From: Nitratireductor sp. XY-223
GTDB lineage: Bacteria > Pseudomonadota > Alphaproteobacteria > Rhizobiales > Rhizobiaceae
Assembly: GCF_004959855.1 (NCBI RefSeq)
Contig: NZ_SPNT01000002.1
Coordinates: forward strand, 310,001-374,000
Direction of reading: 5' to 3'
Length of the DNA stretch: 64,000 bases
Part shown: positions 34,495 to 42,999 of the stretch, piece after piece
How the letters are laid out: each line of letters starts with the position of its first letter
Numbering within the stretch: position 1 is the stretch's first letter
Position numbers and translations under genes: made by a program
Notes under the pieces: generated by a model
Told to the model about the DNA's origin: nothing
Database searches by the model: none
The model's input: the letters and a program-made list of their open reading frames with translations, nothing else

Positions 34495-35376
34495 TCAGCT
34501 CAGCAGGAATTCTTCATGGGCTGCGCGATATCGCGCGAGGTTTTCCGATGTGTAGGCCGCATAATCGAAATCGATATCGGACGTCATCTCGGAGACCATG
34601 CTCCACATCGTCTCGCGCAGCAGCGAAGCGCATTTCATCGCGCTGTAACGGTGCCGCAATTCATCGGTGACCGGCGCTTCGAAATAGGTCTCGAGCATCC
34701 AGTTTTCCTGAGCTGCACTGAGGCCGTTGTTGGAGGCAAAGCCACCCAGGTCGAACAGCGGGCTATTGAAGCCGGCATAGTCGAAATCGATCAGCCACAG
34801 CCGCCGCCCGTCGTCAAGGAAATTGCCGCTGAGCAGATCATTGTGGCCGAAGACGATGTCAAAGGGTCCGGCCGCCCGTTCCAGCATGTCTGCAGCCTGA
34901 ACGAATTCGGGTATGAGCGCGGCGTGGTCCGAGCCCAGTATCTCCAGGGTCGCGCCGTAGTCCCGGATAACATGGAACACCCAGAATGCCAGGGCGGGTC
35001 CACGCAAATTCTTCGGCATCTCCCTGTGGTAGGCCTTCACAAGGTCGAGCACACGGACCAGCATATCCGGATCGCGGATGTCCTCTTCACTCAGCGTGCG
35101 GCTTTCGACGAACTCCAGCACGATCAGATTGTCCGAGGCGTGGACCACGGCAGGGGAAAGTCCCGCCGCATGGGCGGCGCGCGCGGCGGCCAGTTCGTTG
35201 AAGCGCATCACGTGGTGCAATGGAATGTCACGGCCGACGCGCACCACATATTTGCCGGCGGCGTCCTCCACCAGGTAATTCACATTGGTAATCCCCCCTG
35301 CCAGCTCTTTGACCGTTATCTTACCCTGCCAGATCGGCAGGGTCCGAATATGGGACGGCAGGTCGGATTGGTTCAT
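34495..35376 (-). CDS. Choline/ethanolamine kinase-like phosphotransferase (APH fold)
   Basis: 293 residues. Residues FGHNDLLSGNF form the Brenner catalytic loop (Asp general base) and LWLIDFDYAGFNSPLFDLGG the metal-binding DFD motif, both of choline-kinase/LicA type rather than aminoglycoside type. The N-terminal GGITNVNYLVEDAAGKYVVR binds ATP. Start ATG 35376 has AGGAAAC upstream. It precedes the dimethylglycine-dehydrogenase-like gene by 8 bp in one operon, so its substrate may be a methylated alkanolamine. Thiamine kinase (ThiK) relatives also share these motifs. Confidence 0.86.
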   Translation of the reverse strand: MNQSDLPSHIRTLPIWQGKITVKELAGGITNVNYLVEDAAGKYVVRVGRDIPLHHVMRFNELAAARAAHAAGLSPAVVHASDNLIVLEFVESRTLSEEDIRDPDMLVRVLDLVKAYHREMPKNLRGPALAFWVFHVIRDYGATLEILGSDHAALIPEFVQAADMLERAAGPFDIVFGHNDLLSGNFLDDGRRLWLIDFDYAGFNSPLFDLGGFASNNGLSAAQENWMLETYFEAPVTDELRHRYSAMKCASLLRETMWSMVSEMTSDIDFDYAAYTSENLARYRAAHEEFLLS

Positions 35377-35738
35377 GATTCAGTTTCCTGTTTGCATTGT
35401 CAAAATAGCCGACCGTGAAGAATCTGTAACCTTGCGACCCGCTTCGGGCAGCGAGAAGCGGACGCACAAGTGAAATGTACCAAGCCAGGGAGCCTGAAAC
35501 TCCAAAAAAAAGCTGAGATTTTATACGCTGATAGCAAAGAAATGGCGGCGAGAGGAAACCGCTGAATTCGCATAATATTTTGTTTTTTAAGAGCTTTCTT
35601 TTATCAATAGATCTTCATTTCTTTCTTTTTGTCTTTCAGTCGACCGCCGTGGCAGCAATTTGCGTACACCGACTGAGACTGTCACATGACCGAATACCGG
35701 CGCCAAATCGTTGCCACGCCGAGAACCCCGGACGCTGT
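35377..35738. other. AT-rich gap upstream of the kinase/dehydrogenase operon
   Basis: This 362-bp stretch has no convincing coding frame. Its centre (about 35510-35640) is far richer in A and T than its surroundings, with runs such as TTTTGTTTTTTAAG. It presumably contains the promoter of the operon read leftward. I see no terminator or RNA signature I could name. Confidence 0.6.
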
Positions 35739-36068
35739 TCAACAGCCCTTCTGGATTTGCGTTTGCTTCAAGGTTTTCTGCCGGCCCTTGATATCGGCGA
35801 TCTGCTCGCTGAGGTCCTTGCCTGACGCCTTTGAGATCGGCGCGCCGATAATGATCAGGGCGGCAACATCGTTGCTGGCGGCGGTTTTCTGCCGCGGCGT
35901 TGCTTCGGCCAACGCCTGGTCCAGGTGTCTCGACTCGCGCCGCAGCTCAGAGCACGACAGGTCCCGGTACTCGGTCAATGAGACATAGGCAGGCGCTATA
36001 GATTCCGGCGTTTGTACGCATCCTGCCGAAAGTGCGGCAACTGCCGCAAGTGTCGAAAATCGCTTCAT
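35739..36068 (-). CDS. Small lipoprotein
   Basis: 109 residues from ATG 36068. The N-terminus MKRFSTLAAVAALSAGC is a short lipoprotein signal with lipobox LSAGC, giving Cys17 as the lipidated residue. The mature part has a predicted helical stretch (LSCSELRRESRHLDQALAEA) and ends in KGC. A similar small family is seen in many alphaproteobacteria, with a conserved CxxL and C-terminal Cys that could form a disulphide. Function unknown. It is alone between a kinase operon and a tRNA gene. Confidence 0.75.
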   Translation of the reverse strand: MKRFSTLAAVAALSAGCVQTPESIAPAYVSLTEYRDLSCSELRRESRHLDQALAEATPRQKTAASNDVAALIIIGAPISKASGKDLSEQIADIKGRQKTLKQTQIQKGC

Positions 36069-36332
36069 CAGAAAATCCGTTAATTCGAAAACTCGAAATG
36101 CTCGCCGGACGATACACGGCTGGATTGCATTTTGCACCATTCGATCGAGGCTATGGAACTTTCTGACCTGTGCGGTGTCACCATTTAGGAGATTCGCCAT
36201 GTCCATAGGTCGCCGTTCCAAATTCACAATTCTCGAAGTCCTCGAGGATCCGGCAGGGCCGAAAGGTCCGTCAGGGTTCAAGCCGGCTCGCGCCCGTTCA
36301 CGGGTGATGCATCATTTTTGCAAGCATGAGAA

Positions 36333-36423
36333 TGGCGGAGAGAGAGGGATTCGAACCCTCGAGACGGTATCACCGCCTACACACTTTCCAGGCGTGCGCC
36401 TTCGACCACTCGGCCACCTCTCC
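36333..36423 (-). tRNA. tRNA-Ser (anticodon GGA)
   Basis: The minus strand begins GGAGAGGTGGCCGAGTGGTC and has the long variable arm typical of class II serine tRNAs. The anticodon loop reads CCTGGAAAG, giving GGA (UCC/UCU codons). The T arm is GGGTTCGAATCCC. The acceptor stem pairs 5' GGAGAGG with 3' TCTCTCC (one G-U), and the 3' GCCA is encoded. Confidence 0.96.
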
Positions 36424-36726
36424 GCGAAAGGATCCGACCGCCAGCGCGATGCAGACGGGCGAACCGGCGCGCACTATAGTCAAGACGCCTCAAGGATCAA
36501 CCGGAATCTGACGCTTGCGTGACAGATAAACGCAGAAAAAATACCGGTTTGCCGGCCCAAAGGCCAATCGGCCAGGCAAAGTTTTCCAGAGCCTCAATCA
36601 TTATTTCAAGCAGTTGATTTCCCCGTGAGCATTTCATGCGCTATTCATGGGGGTAAGGGCCGGTGGCGCTCCGGCATTCCGGGGGTCCTTAAAAAGAAAA
36701 AGAAGGGGATAGGAGTCAAAGCAGAA
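36424..36726. other. Gap between tRNA-Ser and a small membrane-protein gene
   Basis: A 303-bp stretch, the tRNA promoter at its left end. The frame of the following gene remains open upstream to 36625 but has no signal there; the run of Lys codons near 36690 is A/G-rich sequence. No other feature is visible. Confidence 0.5.
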
Positions 36727-37047
36727 ATGCGTTTTCTTCTTCGCGCCATCAGCCTCCTGGCGCTGATCGTCGCCGTTATCAGCGCCGTCGTCGACACGAT
36801 CCGTTCCGTTGCCGCCTCCGAGGTGGTGATCACGCCGCTGGGCGCCTCGTGGTATTCGATCAGCCCGGATACGCTCAATCTCGCCCAGGCGGTGATCCAG
36901 CGCAATCTGCACCCCTATATCTGGGACCCGGTGGTGCAGTGGATCCTGTTGCAGCCGACCTGGGCGGTGTTTATTGTCCTGGCCTTGTTCTTCTACCTCA
37001 TCGCCTGGCGAAAGCCGCGGCCCGCCGGCCGGTTCGCGGCCCGTTAG
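36727..37047 (+). CDS. Small two-helix membrane protein upstream of msrA
   Basis: 106 residues from ATG 36727. Two hydrophobic spans, about residues 2-22 ([20 protein letters not shown]) and 76-95 ([17 protein letters not shown]), bracket a loop with [20 protein letters not shown]. Proteins of this pattern sit before msrA in other rhizobia, but their role is unknown. It ends 22 bp before msrA, so both are probably one transcript. Confidence 0.75.
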   Translation: MRFLLRAISLLALIVAVISAVVDTIRSVAASEVVITPLGASWYSISPDTLNLAQAVIQRNLHPYIWDPVVQWILLQPTWAVFIVLALFFYLIAWRKPRPAGRFAAR

Positions 37048-37069
37048 AGCGATAACGCGGAGTTCTGCC

Positions 37070-37720
37070 ATGATCAGCCTCAATCCGTTTTCCAAGAAGA
37101 CCCAGATGCCGTCCGCGGCCGAGGCGCTGCCCGGCCGGGAGGCGCCGCTGGAGACGGCAAGCCATCATTTCGTCAACGGCCATCCGCTCAAGGAACCCTA
37201 TCCGGAGGGCATGGAAACCGCCTATTTCGCCATGGGCTGCTTCTGGGGCGTCGAGCGGCTCTTCTGGCAGCGCGACGGCGTCTATGTGACCGCCGCCGGC
37301 TATGCGGGCGGCCAGACGCCGAACCCGACCTACGAGGAAACGGTCACCGGCATGACCGGCCACGCAGAGACGGTGCTCGTCGTCTACGATCCGCAAAAGG
37401 TCAGCTATGACGACCTGCTGAAAATCTTCTGGGAGGGACACGACCCGACACAGGGTATGCGCCAGGGCAACGATGTCGGCACCACCTACCGCTCGGCGAT
37501 CTACACGGTCGGCGAGACGCAGGCCGCACATGCCGAAGAAAGCCGCCGGCAGTACCAGAAATCGCTGCGCGACGCCGGTTTCGACCGGTCGATCACCACG
37601 GAAATCGCGCCGGCGGGACCATTCTACTTCGCCGAGGACTATCACCAGCAATATCTGGCCAAGAACCCGAACGGCTATTGCGGCGTCCGGGGCACGGGCG
37701 TGGCCTGCTCCGCACCCTAG
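37070..37720 (+). CDS. msrA: Peptide methionine (S)-S-oxide reductase A
   Basis: A 216-residue MsrA. The catalytic GCFWG (residues 56-60) follows an N-terminal extension of about 50 residues typical of this alphaproteobacterial type. [34 protein letters not shown] and the C-terminal [11 protein letters not shown] (resolving Cys) are present. It repairs oxidised methionine in proteins. Start ATG 37070 fits the family length; the upstream small membrane protein may be co-transcribed. Confidence 0.96.
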   Translation: MISLNPFSKKTQMPSAAEALPGREAPLETASHHFVNGHPLKEPYPEGMETAYFAMGCFWGVERLFWQRDGVYVTAAGYAGGQTPNPTYEETVTGMTGHAETVLVVYDPQKVSYDDLLKIFWEGHDPTQGMRQGNDVGTTYRSAIYTVGETQAAHAEESRRQYQKSLRDAGFDRSITTEIAPAGPFYFAEDYHQQYLAKNPNGYCGVRGTGVACSAP

Positions 37721-37832
37721 GTTCCGCACCGGCTCGCGCCGTAAAGCATAAGCCGACAAATCCATTGAAATTGTTGATCAAACGGTTCATTTTTCGCGTG
37801 ATCTTTACAGGAAGCCATGTAAGGATATGCGC

Positions 37833-37863
37833 AAGCCTTGCCGGAAACCGGCTCAAGAGGCTT
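37833..37863 (+). promoter_or_regulatory. Structured leader upstream of the BMP-type gene
   Basis: Nested inverted repeats can pair AAGCCT...AGGCTT around CCGG-AAA-CCGG in the leader, 67 bp ahead of the ATG. There is no U-tract after it, so it is not a normal terminator of msrA. A regulatory leader hairpin is possible; it does not match a riboswitch class I know. Confidence 0.35.
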
Positions 37864-37929
37864 TGAGGAAGCCGCATCCTGGACGCGGCGAAAAGGAAAA
37901 AAACGAAACAAAACACAGGGTTGGTGAAT

Positions 37930-38922
37930 ATGAAGCGTACACTACTCAGCATTCTCGCTATGGCTGCGATGTCGGCAACCGCGCTGGCTGCGGATATCAA
38001 ACCGGCGATCATCTACGATCTGGGGGGCAAGTTCGACAAATCCTTCAACGAGTCGGCCTATAACGGCGCGGAGAAGTTCAAGGCCGATACCGGCATCGAA
38101 TACCGCGACTTCGAGATCCAGAACGACGCCCAGCGCGAGCAGGCGCTGCGTAAATTCGCCCGTGACGGCAACAACCCGATTGTCATGGCCGGTTTCTCCT
38201 GGGCTGCAGCGCTTGAGAAGGTTGCGGCCGAACATCCCGACACCGATTTCGCCATCATCGACATGGTCGTTGACCTGCCGAATGTGCGTTCGATTGTCTA
38301 CAAGGAGCAGGAAGGCTCCTATCTGGTCGGCGTGATGGCCGCAAAGGCCTCGGAATCGGGCACGGTGAGCTTTATCGGCGGCATGGACATTCCGCTGATC
38401 CGCAAGTTCGCGTGCGGCTATGCAGGTGGCGTCAAGGCGACAAACCCGGATGCGACGGTTCTTGAGGCGATGACCGGCACCACGCCGGACGCCTGGAACG
38501 ACCCGGTCAAGGGCGGCGAAATCGCCAAGTCGCAGATCGCCCAGGGTTCGGACGTCGTCTACGCTGCCGCCGGCGGCACCGGCATCGGCGTCCTGCAGGC
38601 GGCTGCCGACGAAGGCAAGCTCGGCATCGGCGTCGACTCCAACCAGAACGGCCTGCAGCCGGGCGCGGTCCTGACCTCGATGCTCAAGCGCGTCGACGTT
38701 GCCGTCTACAACGCGTTCGACGATGCCAAGGAAGGTAAATTCACCTACGGCTTCAATGTCCTCGGCCTTGCCGAGAACGGCGTCGACTACGCCATGGACG
38801 ACAACAACGCCAAGCTCGTCGATCAGGACATGCGCGACGCGGTCGAGCAGGCAAAGGCCGACATCATTGCCGGCAAGATCTCCGTCCACGACTATACGTC
38901 CGACGAGAACTGCCCGTACTGA
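37930..38922 (+). CDS. BMP-family (basic membrane protein/PnrA-like) substrate-binding protein
   Basis: A 330-residue exported protein with a signal peptide (MKRTLLSILAMAAMSATALA, cleavage near AA-DIK). The mature domain has the PnrA/Med layout: YDLGGKFDKSFNESAYNGAE, FAIIDMVVDLPNVRSIVYKE, EGSYLVGVMAA and GIGVDSNQNG. BMP proteins bind nucleosides or similar and normally work with an ABC transporter, but no permease or ATPase genes follow: a terminator lies 28 bp after the stop. It therefore acts with a remote transporter or alone. The ribosome-binding site is weak. Confidence 0.9.
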   Translation: MKRTLLSILAMAAMSATALAADIKPAIIYDLGGKFDKSFNESAYNGAEKFKADTGIEYRDFEIQNDAQREQALRKFARDGNNPIVMAGFSWAAALEKVAAEHPDTDFAIIDMVVDLPNVRSIVYKEQEGSYLVGVMAAKASESGTVSFIGGMDIPLIRKFACGYAGGVKATNPDATVLEAMTGTTPDAWNDPVKGGEIAKSQIAQGSDVVYAAAGGTGIGVLQAAADEGKLGIGVDSNQNGLQPGAVLTSMLKRVDVAVYNAFDDAKEGKFTYGFNVLGLAENGVDYAMDDNNAKLVDQDMRDAVEQAKADIIAGKISVHDYTSDENCPY

Positions 38923-38950
38923 CCGGCTCCATCAAGCCGACAACATTCGA

Positions 38951-38983
38951 AACCGCCGGACAGCCCGTCCGGCGGTTTTTTTA
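38951..38983 (+). terminator. Rho-independent terminator after the BMP gene
   Basis: AAACCGCCGGAC (38951-38962), a 5-base loop, and GTCCGGCGGTTT followed by further T residues form a 12-bp stem with a T tract. It lies 28 bp after the BMP stop and closes that single-gene transcript. Confidence 0.93.
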
Positions 38984-39033
38984 TGCAGGCATGGATGGAA
39001 TCCGGCGCAATGCGCGTCGCGCCGCCGCGGCGA

Positions 39034-39975
39034 TCATACCGCGGCGTGTTGCTGAGCGCGGCGCGGACGAACGGCCTCCACACGCACTGTTTTCCGGTCA
39101 TCGAAGCCGAATTCGACCACCCCGACGCGATGAAAACCTGCAACACGCATGCTAAAACGAAAGAGGCGTACAAACGGGCGACAGGCCTCGTGCCTGATTT
39201 TTGCAATGCCGCGCCGCTTTGGATTCGTCCACGTGTGCCGGCTCCAGTCCATTATGGTCGTCTCGAAACCGACCTTCCGCCCGTCGCGCAGATTGAAATC
39301 CTGGACGCAGAGCGCCGGTTCGATCTGATAGATCCGCAGCGTTTTGAACAGGTCCAGTCGCGGATTGAACAAGAGCTGGTCCACCGGTTCCATCAGGCCG
39401 TCGGTCCTGTCCAGAAGATAGCGGGCGCAGTCGCGGCTGATGAAGTAACCGCCGGTGCCGACGTGACTGGAACGCATGCGCGACAAATAATGCTCGTACA
39501 CCCGCCTCCTTTGACCGGACAAACGGACATTCTGGAACACGGTTTCGGCTTTCACGATATCGGCATCGTCCGGCAGCCAGTCGTCGCTTTGAAAAAACCG
39601 AGCGCTATCGTCCGAGAAATGCGCATCGTCCTCTGCGACGAACGCCCAGCGATCCGGCGCTTCGGCGATCAGTCTCCAGGCATTGCGGTGGCTGAGGAAG
39701 CAGCCGATGTCGCCCCTCGTCAGTCCGAATTCCCCGCTGGCCCTGCCGGCGTACTCGGCGACCTTCGATTCCGGCAATAGGGATCCGTCAACGGCCGGAA
39801 TCCGGACAAGATCGAAATCGAGCCTGCGTGTCGCACCGACAAACCAACGCAGGCGGTCGGCGCTTCGATCGAGGTTGATCAGATAGACCTTCAGGGCCCT
39901 TTTCTTCGGCTCTTGCGGCCCGGCGGCACGGCGCGCCGTCGCGCCCGGCGATTTCACCAACAAACTATGAGACAT
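39034..39975 (-). CDS. Glycosyltransferase family 25 (LPS/exopolysaccharide-type)
   Basis: 313 residues of the GT25 fold: VYLINLDRSADRLRWF and VRIPAVDGSLL at the N-terminus, GLTRGDIGCFLSHRNAWRLI, then VAEDDAHFSDD (the acidic metal/nucleotide motif) and GTGGYFISRDCARYLL. GT25 enzymes add galactose or glucose residues to lipopolysaccharide or capsular chains. It is a single gene, with no polysaccharide cluster beside it, bounded by the BMP terminator and a 322-bp gap. Confidence 0.88.
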   Translation of the reverse strand: MSHSLLVKSPGATARRAAGPQEPKKRALKVYLINLDRSADRLRWFVGATRRLDFDLVRIPAVDGSLLPESKVAEYAGRASGEFGLTRGDIGCFLSHRNAWRLIAEAPDRWAFVAEDDAHFSDDSARFFQSDDWLPDDADIVKAETVFQNVRLSGQRRRVYEHYLSRMRSSHVGTGGYFISRDCARYLLDRTDGLMEPVDQLLFNPRLDLFKTLRIYQIEPALCVQDFNLRDGRKVGFETTIMDWSRHTWTNPKRRGIAKIRHEACRPFVRLFRFSMRVAGFHRVGVVEFGFDDRKTVRVEAVRPRRAQQHAAV

Positions 39976-40297
39976 TGATACTTCTTTACTCGGGGAACGG
40001 CCTCAACAGATCAGGTTGACCGGTCTGCAGGTTAAATCCCCCACTCTCCAGCTCTGCGCCGAGGCTAAACGTTGCCTCTCAAGCAGAAGCTCCTCTCTCC
40101 CTGTGCTTTCTTCCAGTATTTTAGCCAGTTCTGCTTGTGTTTTTCAATACTTGGTATTTCAACAAATACAAAGCGCCTGTCAAACACTTGAAATTGGCGC
40201 GTCTATACGCTCACCGCGTAAGATGTAAGGATGATTCTGAAAACAGGTCACCGGACCGTCCGTCAGGCCATGACGCGGAGTATTGGGCCAGGCGGAT
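39976..40297. other. Gap between GT25 gene and yraN
   Basis: 322 bp with lower GC than its flanks. No gene-like frame has a start signal here. A short inverted repeat, GTATTT-CAAC-AAATAC, is at about 40151-40166. The GT25 promoter must lie at its left end. I see no known RNA. Confidence 0.5.
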
Positions 40298-40672
40298 CTA
40301 GAACGCGTCCGGAAAATGTCTCGGCCAGCGGCGCGGAAGAACGGCGATGATGTCACGGCGGACGGAGAGCCTTGCGGCATCGCGCTGGCGCGACAGCCAG
40401 ATGTCTCCGGCCGCGGCGATACGCCTTGCTGCGGTTCCTGTCACCGCGTCGATGGCCGCCTGCTCGCTGGCGCGGGCCTTGACCTCGACAAGGGCCACGA
40501 GGTCGCCCTTGCGGGCAATCAGGTCCACCTCCCCGGCCCGGGTCCTGAAGCGGCGCGCGACGATGCGGTAGCCCTTGGCCATCAGTGCAACCGCGGCGAG
40601 CCATTCGGCGATGTGGCCGCGGCGATAGGCGCGCCGACGCTCAGCGCCGCCGTGAAGCGGGCCGCGGGTCAA
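40298..40672 (-). CDS. YraN/UPF0102 family nuclease-like protein
   Basis: 124 residues with the RecB-like core of UPF0102: [20 protein letters not shown] and [20 protein letters not shown] then LVEVKARA, where Glu/Asp and Lys match the PD-(D/E)XK catalytic set. The family is presumed to be an endonuclease, but its role is not established. It overlaps rsmI by four bases, the usual yraN partner. Confidence 0.92.
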   Translation of the reverse strand: MTRGPLHGGAERRRAYRRGHIAEWLAAVALMAKGYRIVARRFRTRAGEVDLIARKGDLVALVEVKARASEQAAIDAVTGTAARRIAAAGDIWLSRQRDAARLSVRRDIIAVLPRRWPRHFPDAF

Positions 40673-41553
40673 GGTGCTGCGTCCTTCATGCTCAGGAGGC
40701 GCTGGTAAAGTGCCTTGCGCGGCAGGCCGGTGCGCTGGGCGGCTTCCGTCGCGGCCTTGCCGGGCGCATGCGATTTCAGCAACTCCAGAAGCAGCGCGTC
40801 CGCATCCTCCGGGCTGGCGGGCTCATCGGCGGGCGGGCCGATGACAAGCACGATCTCGCCCTTGACCGTATCGGCCTGCGCATAGTGCCGCGCCAGTTCG
40901 CCGAGCGGCGCGCGGCGGATCTCCTCGAAAGCCTTGGTGAGTTCACGGCAGACGGCGGCGGAGCGCCCGGCGCCCAGCACGTCGGCGGCAGCCGCGAGCG
41001 CCGCGGCCAGGCGGCGCGGCGATTCGAAAAGGACGAGCGTTGCCGGCACGTCCTTCAGCGAATCGAGACGGTCGCGGCGCGCCTTGTCCCTGGCGGGCAG
41101 GAAACCGGCGAAATGGAAACTGTCGCTCGGCAGCCCCGATGCCACGAGCGCCGCCAGCGGCGCCGAAGCACCCGGAACGGGGATGACCGTTATCCCGTCT
41201 TCAAGCGCCAGCTCGACGAGCCGGTAGCCCGGGTCGGAGACAAGCGGCGTTCCGGCATCGGAGACCAGCGCGACGCTTTTGCCCTCCTTCAGGGCGGCGA
41301 CAAGTTTCGGGCCGGCGCGCGCCGCATTGTGTTCATGGTATGCGACCGGTCGGTTCGCGATCGCATAGCGCGACAGCAGCGTCCTCGTGACCCGCGTGTC
41401 CTCGCAGGCCAGGATGTCGGCGGAGGCGAGAACCTGCAGGGCACGCAGCGTGATGTCGGCGAGATTGCCGATCGGCGTCGCCACCAGATAGAGCGCCGGC
41501 TCCAGAGGCCCGGCCGGTATCGCATGTGCGCCGATTTGAAATGATCCCTGCAT
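40669..41553 (-). CDS. rsmI: 16S rRNA (cytidine-1402 2'-O)-methyltransferase RsmI
   Basis: 294 residues. The tetrapyrrole-methylase-fold N-terminus has [20 protein letters not shown] and [12 protein letters not shown], then [42 protein letters not shown] and FVESPRRL-type [13 protein letters not shown], all RsmI landmarks. It modifies C1402 of 16S rRNA. It is followed by overlapping yraN and faces the LpoA-like lipoprotein gene. Start ATG 41553 fits the family start. Confidence 0.95.
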   Translation of the reverse strand: MQGSFQIGAHAIPAGPLEPALYLVATPIGNLADITLRALQVLASADILACEDTRVTRTLLSRYAIANRPVAYHEHNAARAGPKLVAALKEGKSVALVSDAGTPLVSDPGYRLVELALEDGITVIPVPGASAPLAALVASGLPSDSFHFAGFLPARDKARRDRLDSLKDVPATLVLFESPRRLAAALAAAADVLGAGRSAAVCRELTKAFEEIRRAPLGELARHYAQADTVKGEIVLVIGPPADEPASPEDADALLLELLKSHAPGKAATEAAQRTGLPRKALYQRLLSMKDAAP

Positions 41554-41741
41554 AAAACCCCGTTTATCCGAACGCGCGTCAGAGCAAAAACCGGATCAGA
41601 TTTGCTCTAGGTAAACGGATCGGATTCCGATTATCCTGTGAGATGCACCGCCTTCGCCTTGATCTTTACCTGCGGGTGTTTAGGCAATATGTACGCATCT
41701 TGCCCCACGGGCAAATGCCACACACGCGGCCGGGACCACAA

Positions 41742-42977
41742 ATGAAAAACACTCTGCGCTCACTCATTCGCCGACCGGCCATGCTGGCGCTTTTCTCCGC
41801 GGGCCTTGTCCTTTCCGGCTGCCAGGCGGTCGACTACGGATTTTCGCGCGGGGGCAACACGGCGGTTGAGCCCGCGGTCCCGGAAAGCCTGCCCATCAAG
41901 ACCGGCCCGGCCGTCGGCGAGGTGCTGGGAACCGGAACGGTGCGGGTGGCATTGCTTCTGCCCAAGACCGCGCCCGGGAACGGCGCGGCCATCGCCGCCG
42001 AGTACCGAAACGCCGCCGAGCTTGCCATTGAAGCACGCGGCCAGCAGGCGATGGAGCTGGTCATCAAGGACACCGGCGGCACGGCGGCCGGCGCCATAGC
42101 GCGCACCGAAGAAGCGGTGCGCGAGGGATCGGCCATCATCCTCGGCCCGGTGTTTTCCGGCAGCGTGACCTCGGCCGCCTCGGTCGCACGACCGCAGAAC
42201 CGCATCATGATCGCCTTCTCGTCCGACCCGTCGGCGGCCTCGGGCGGTGTCTTCCTGATGTCCTTCCTGCCCAACCAGGTGGTCGACCGGACGGTGGCCT
42301 ATGCCACCGGCATCGGCCTGACATCCTTCACGGCGATCCTGCCGCAGGGCGCCTATGGCACGCTGGTGGAACGGCAGTTGCGCGCCACGCTGCAGCAGCG
42401 CGGCGGCGTTCTCAACGGGGTGTCGCGCTACGAGTACAACAATGAATCGGTCGTTGCCGCGGTGCAGCAGGTGTTGCCGGCGGTGGAGCAGTCCGACGCG
42501 ATCTTCATCCCGGACGGCGGCACCTCGCCGGCCGCGATCGCCCGTGTGCTGCAGGCCGAGGGCGTCAAGCTGCGCGACAAGCGGCTGATCGGCACCGGCC
42601 AGTGGCGCTCGTCGAAGCTGTCGTCGGCCTATCTGCAGGGCGCCATCTTCGCCGATATGGACCAGACCGGCTTCGAGGCCTTCAAAGTGCAATACAAGGA
42701 ACGCTTCCAGGCGGAGCCGTCGGTCAATGCCGGCCTTGGCTACGATGCGGTGACGCTGGTCGCCGACCTGATTTCGACCGGCAATCCGGCGGCCCTGTCG
42801 CGGCAGAACCTTGAACGGCCGGCCGGCTTCCGCGGCGTCACCGGCATCTTCCGCTTCATGAATGACGGCGAGACGCAGCGCGGGCTTGCGGTCTACCAGA
42901 TCCAGGAAGGCGAGGCGATTGTCGTCGATCCGGCACCGCAGAGCTTCGGTGGCGGCTTCGAGCCGGCGCAATTCTGA
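41742..42977 (+). CDS. LpoA/YraM-like lipoprotein (penicillin-binding-protein activator family)
   Basis: 411 residues from ATG 41742, after a lipoprotein signal with lipobox LVLSGC. The mature domain is a type-1 periplasmic binding fold (VRVALLLPKTAPGNGAAIAA, ILGPVFSGSVTSAASV, FIPDGGTSPAAIARVLQAEG). In gammaproteobacteria LpoA (YraM) lies between rsmI and yraN and activates PBP1a; here the gene faces rsmI-yraN across 188 bp, which supports a cognate role. It lacks the N-terminal helical LpoA domain, as is usual in alphaproteobacteria. Confidence 0.86.
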   Translation: MKNTLRSLIRRPAMLALFSAGLVLSGCQAVDYGFSRGGNTAVEPAVPESLPIKTGPAVGEVLGTGTVRVALLLPKTAPGNGAAIAAEYRNAAELAIEARGQQAMELVIKDTGGTAAGAIARTEEAVREGSAIILGPVFSGSVTSAASVARPQNRIMIAFSSDPSAASGGVFLMSFLPNQVVDRTVAYATGIGLTSFTAILPQGAYGTLVERQLRATLQQRGGVLNGVSRYEYNNESVVAAVQQVLPAVEQSDAIFIPDGGTSPAAIARVLQAEGVKLRDKRLIGTGQWRSSKLSSAYLQGAIFADMDQTGFEAFKVQYKERFQAEPSVNAGLGYDAVTLVADLISTGNPAALSRQNLERPAGFRGVTGIFRFMNDGETQRGLAVYQIQEGEAIVVDPAPQSFGGGFEPAQF

Positions 42978-42999
42978 TCCATATAAAGCACGGTGAAGT

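Noticed and set aside
37833-37863. A known riboswitch or an msrA terminator
   Set aside because: The hairpin lacks a U tract and does not match a riboswitch consensus I can recognise. I kept it only as a low-confidence leader structure.
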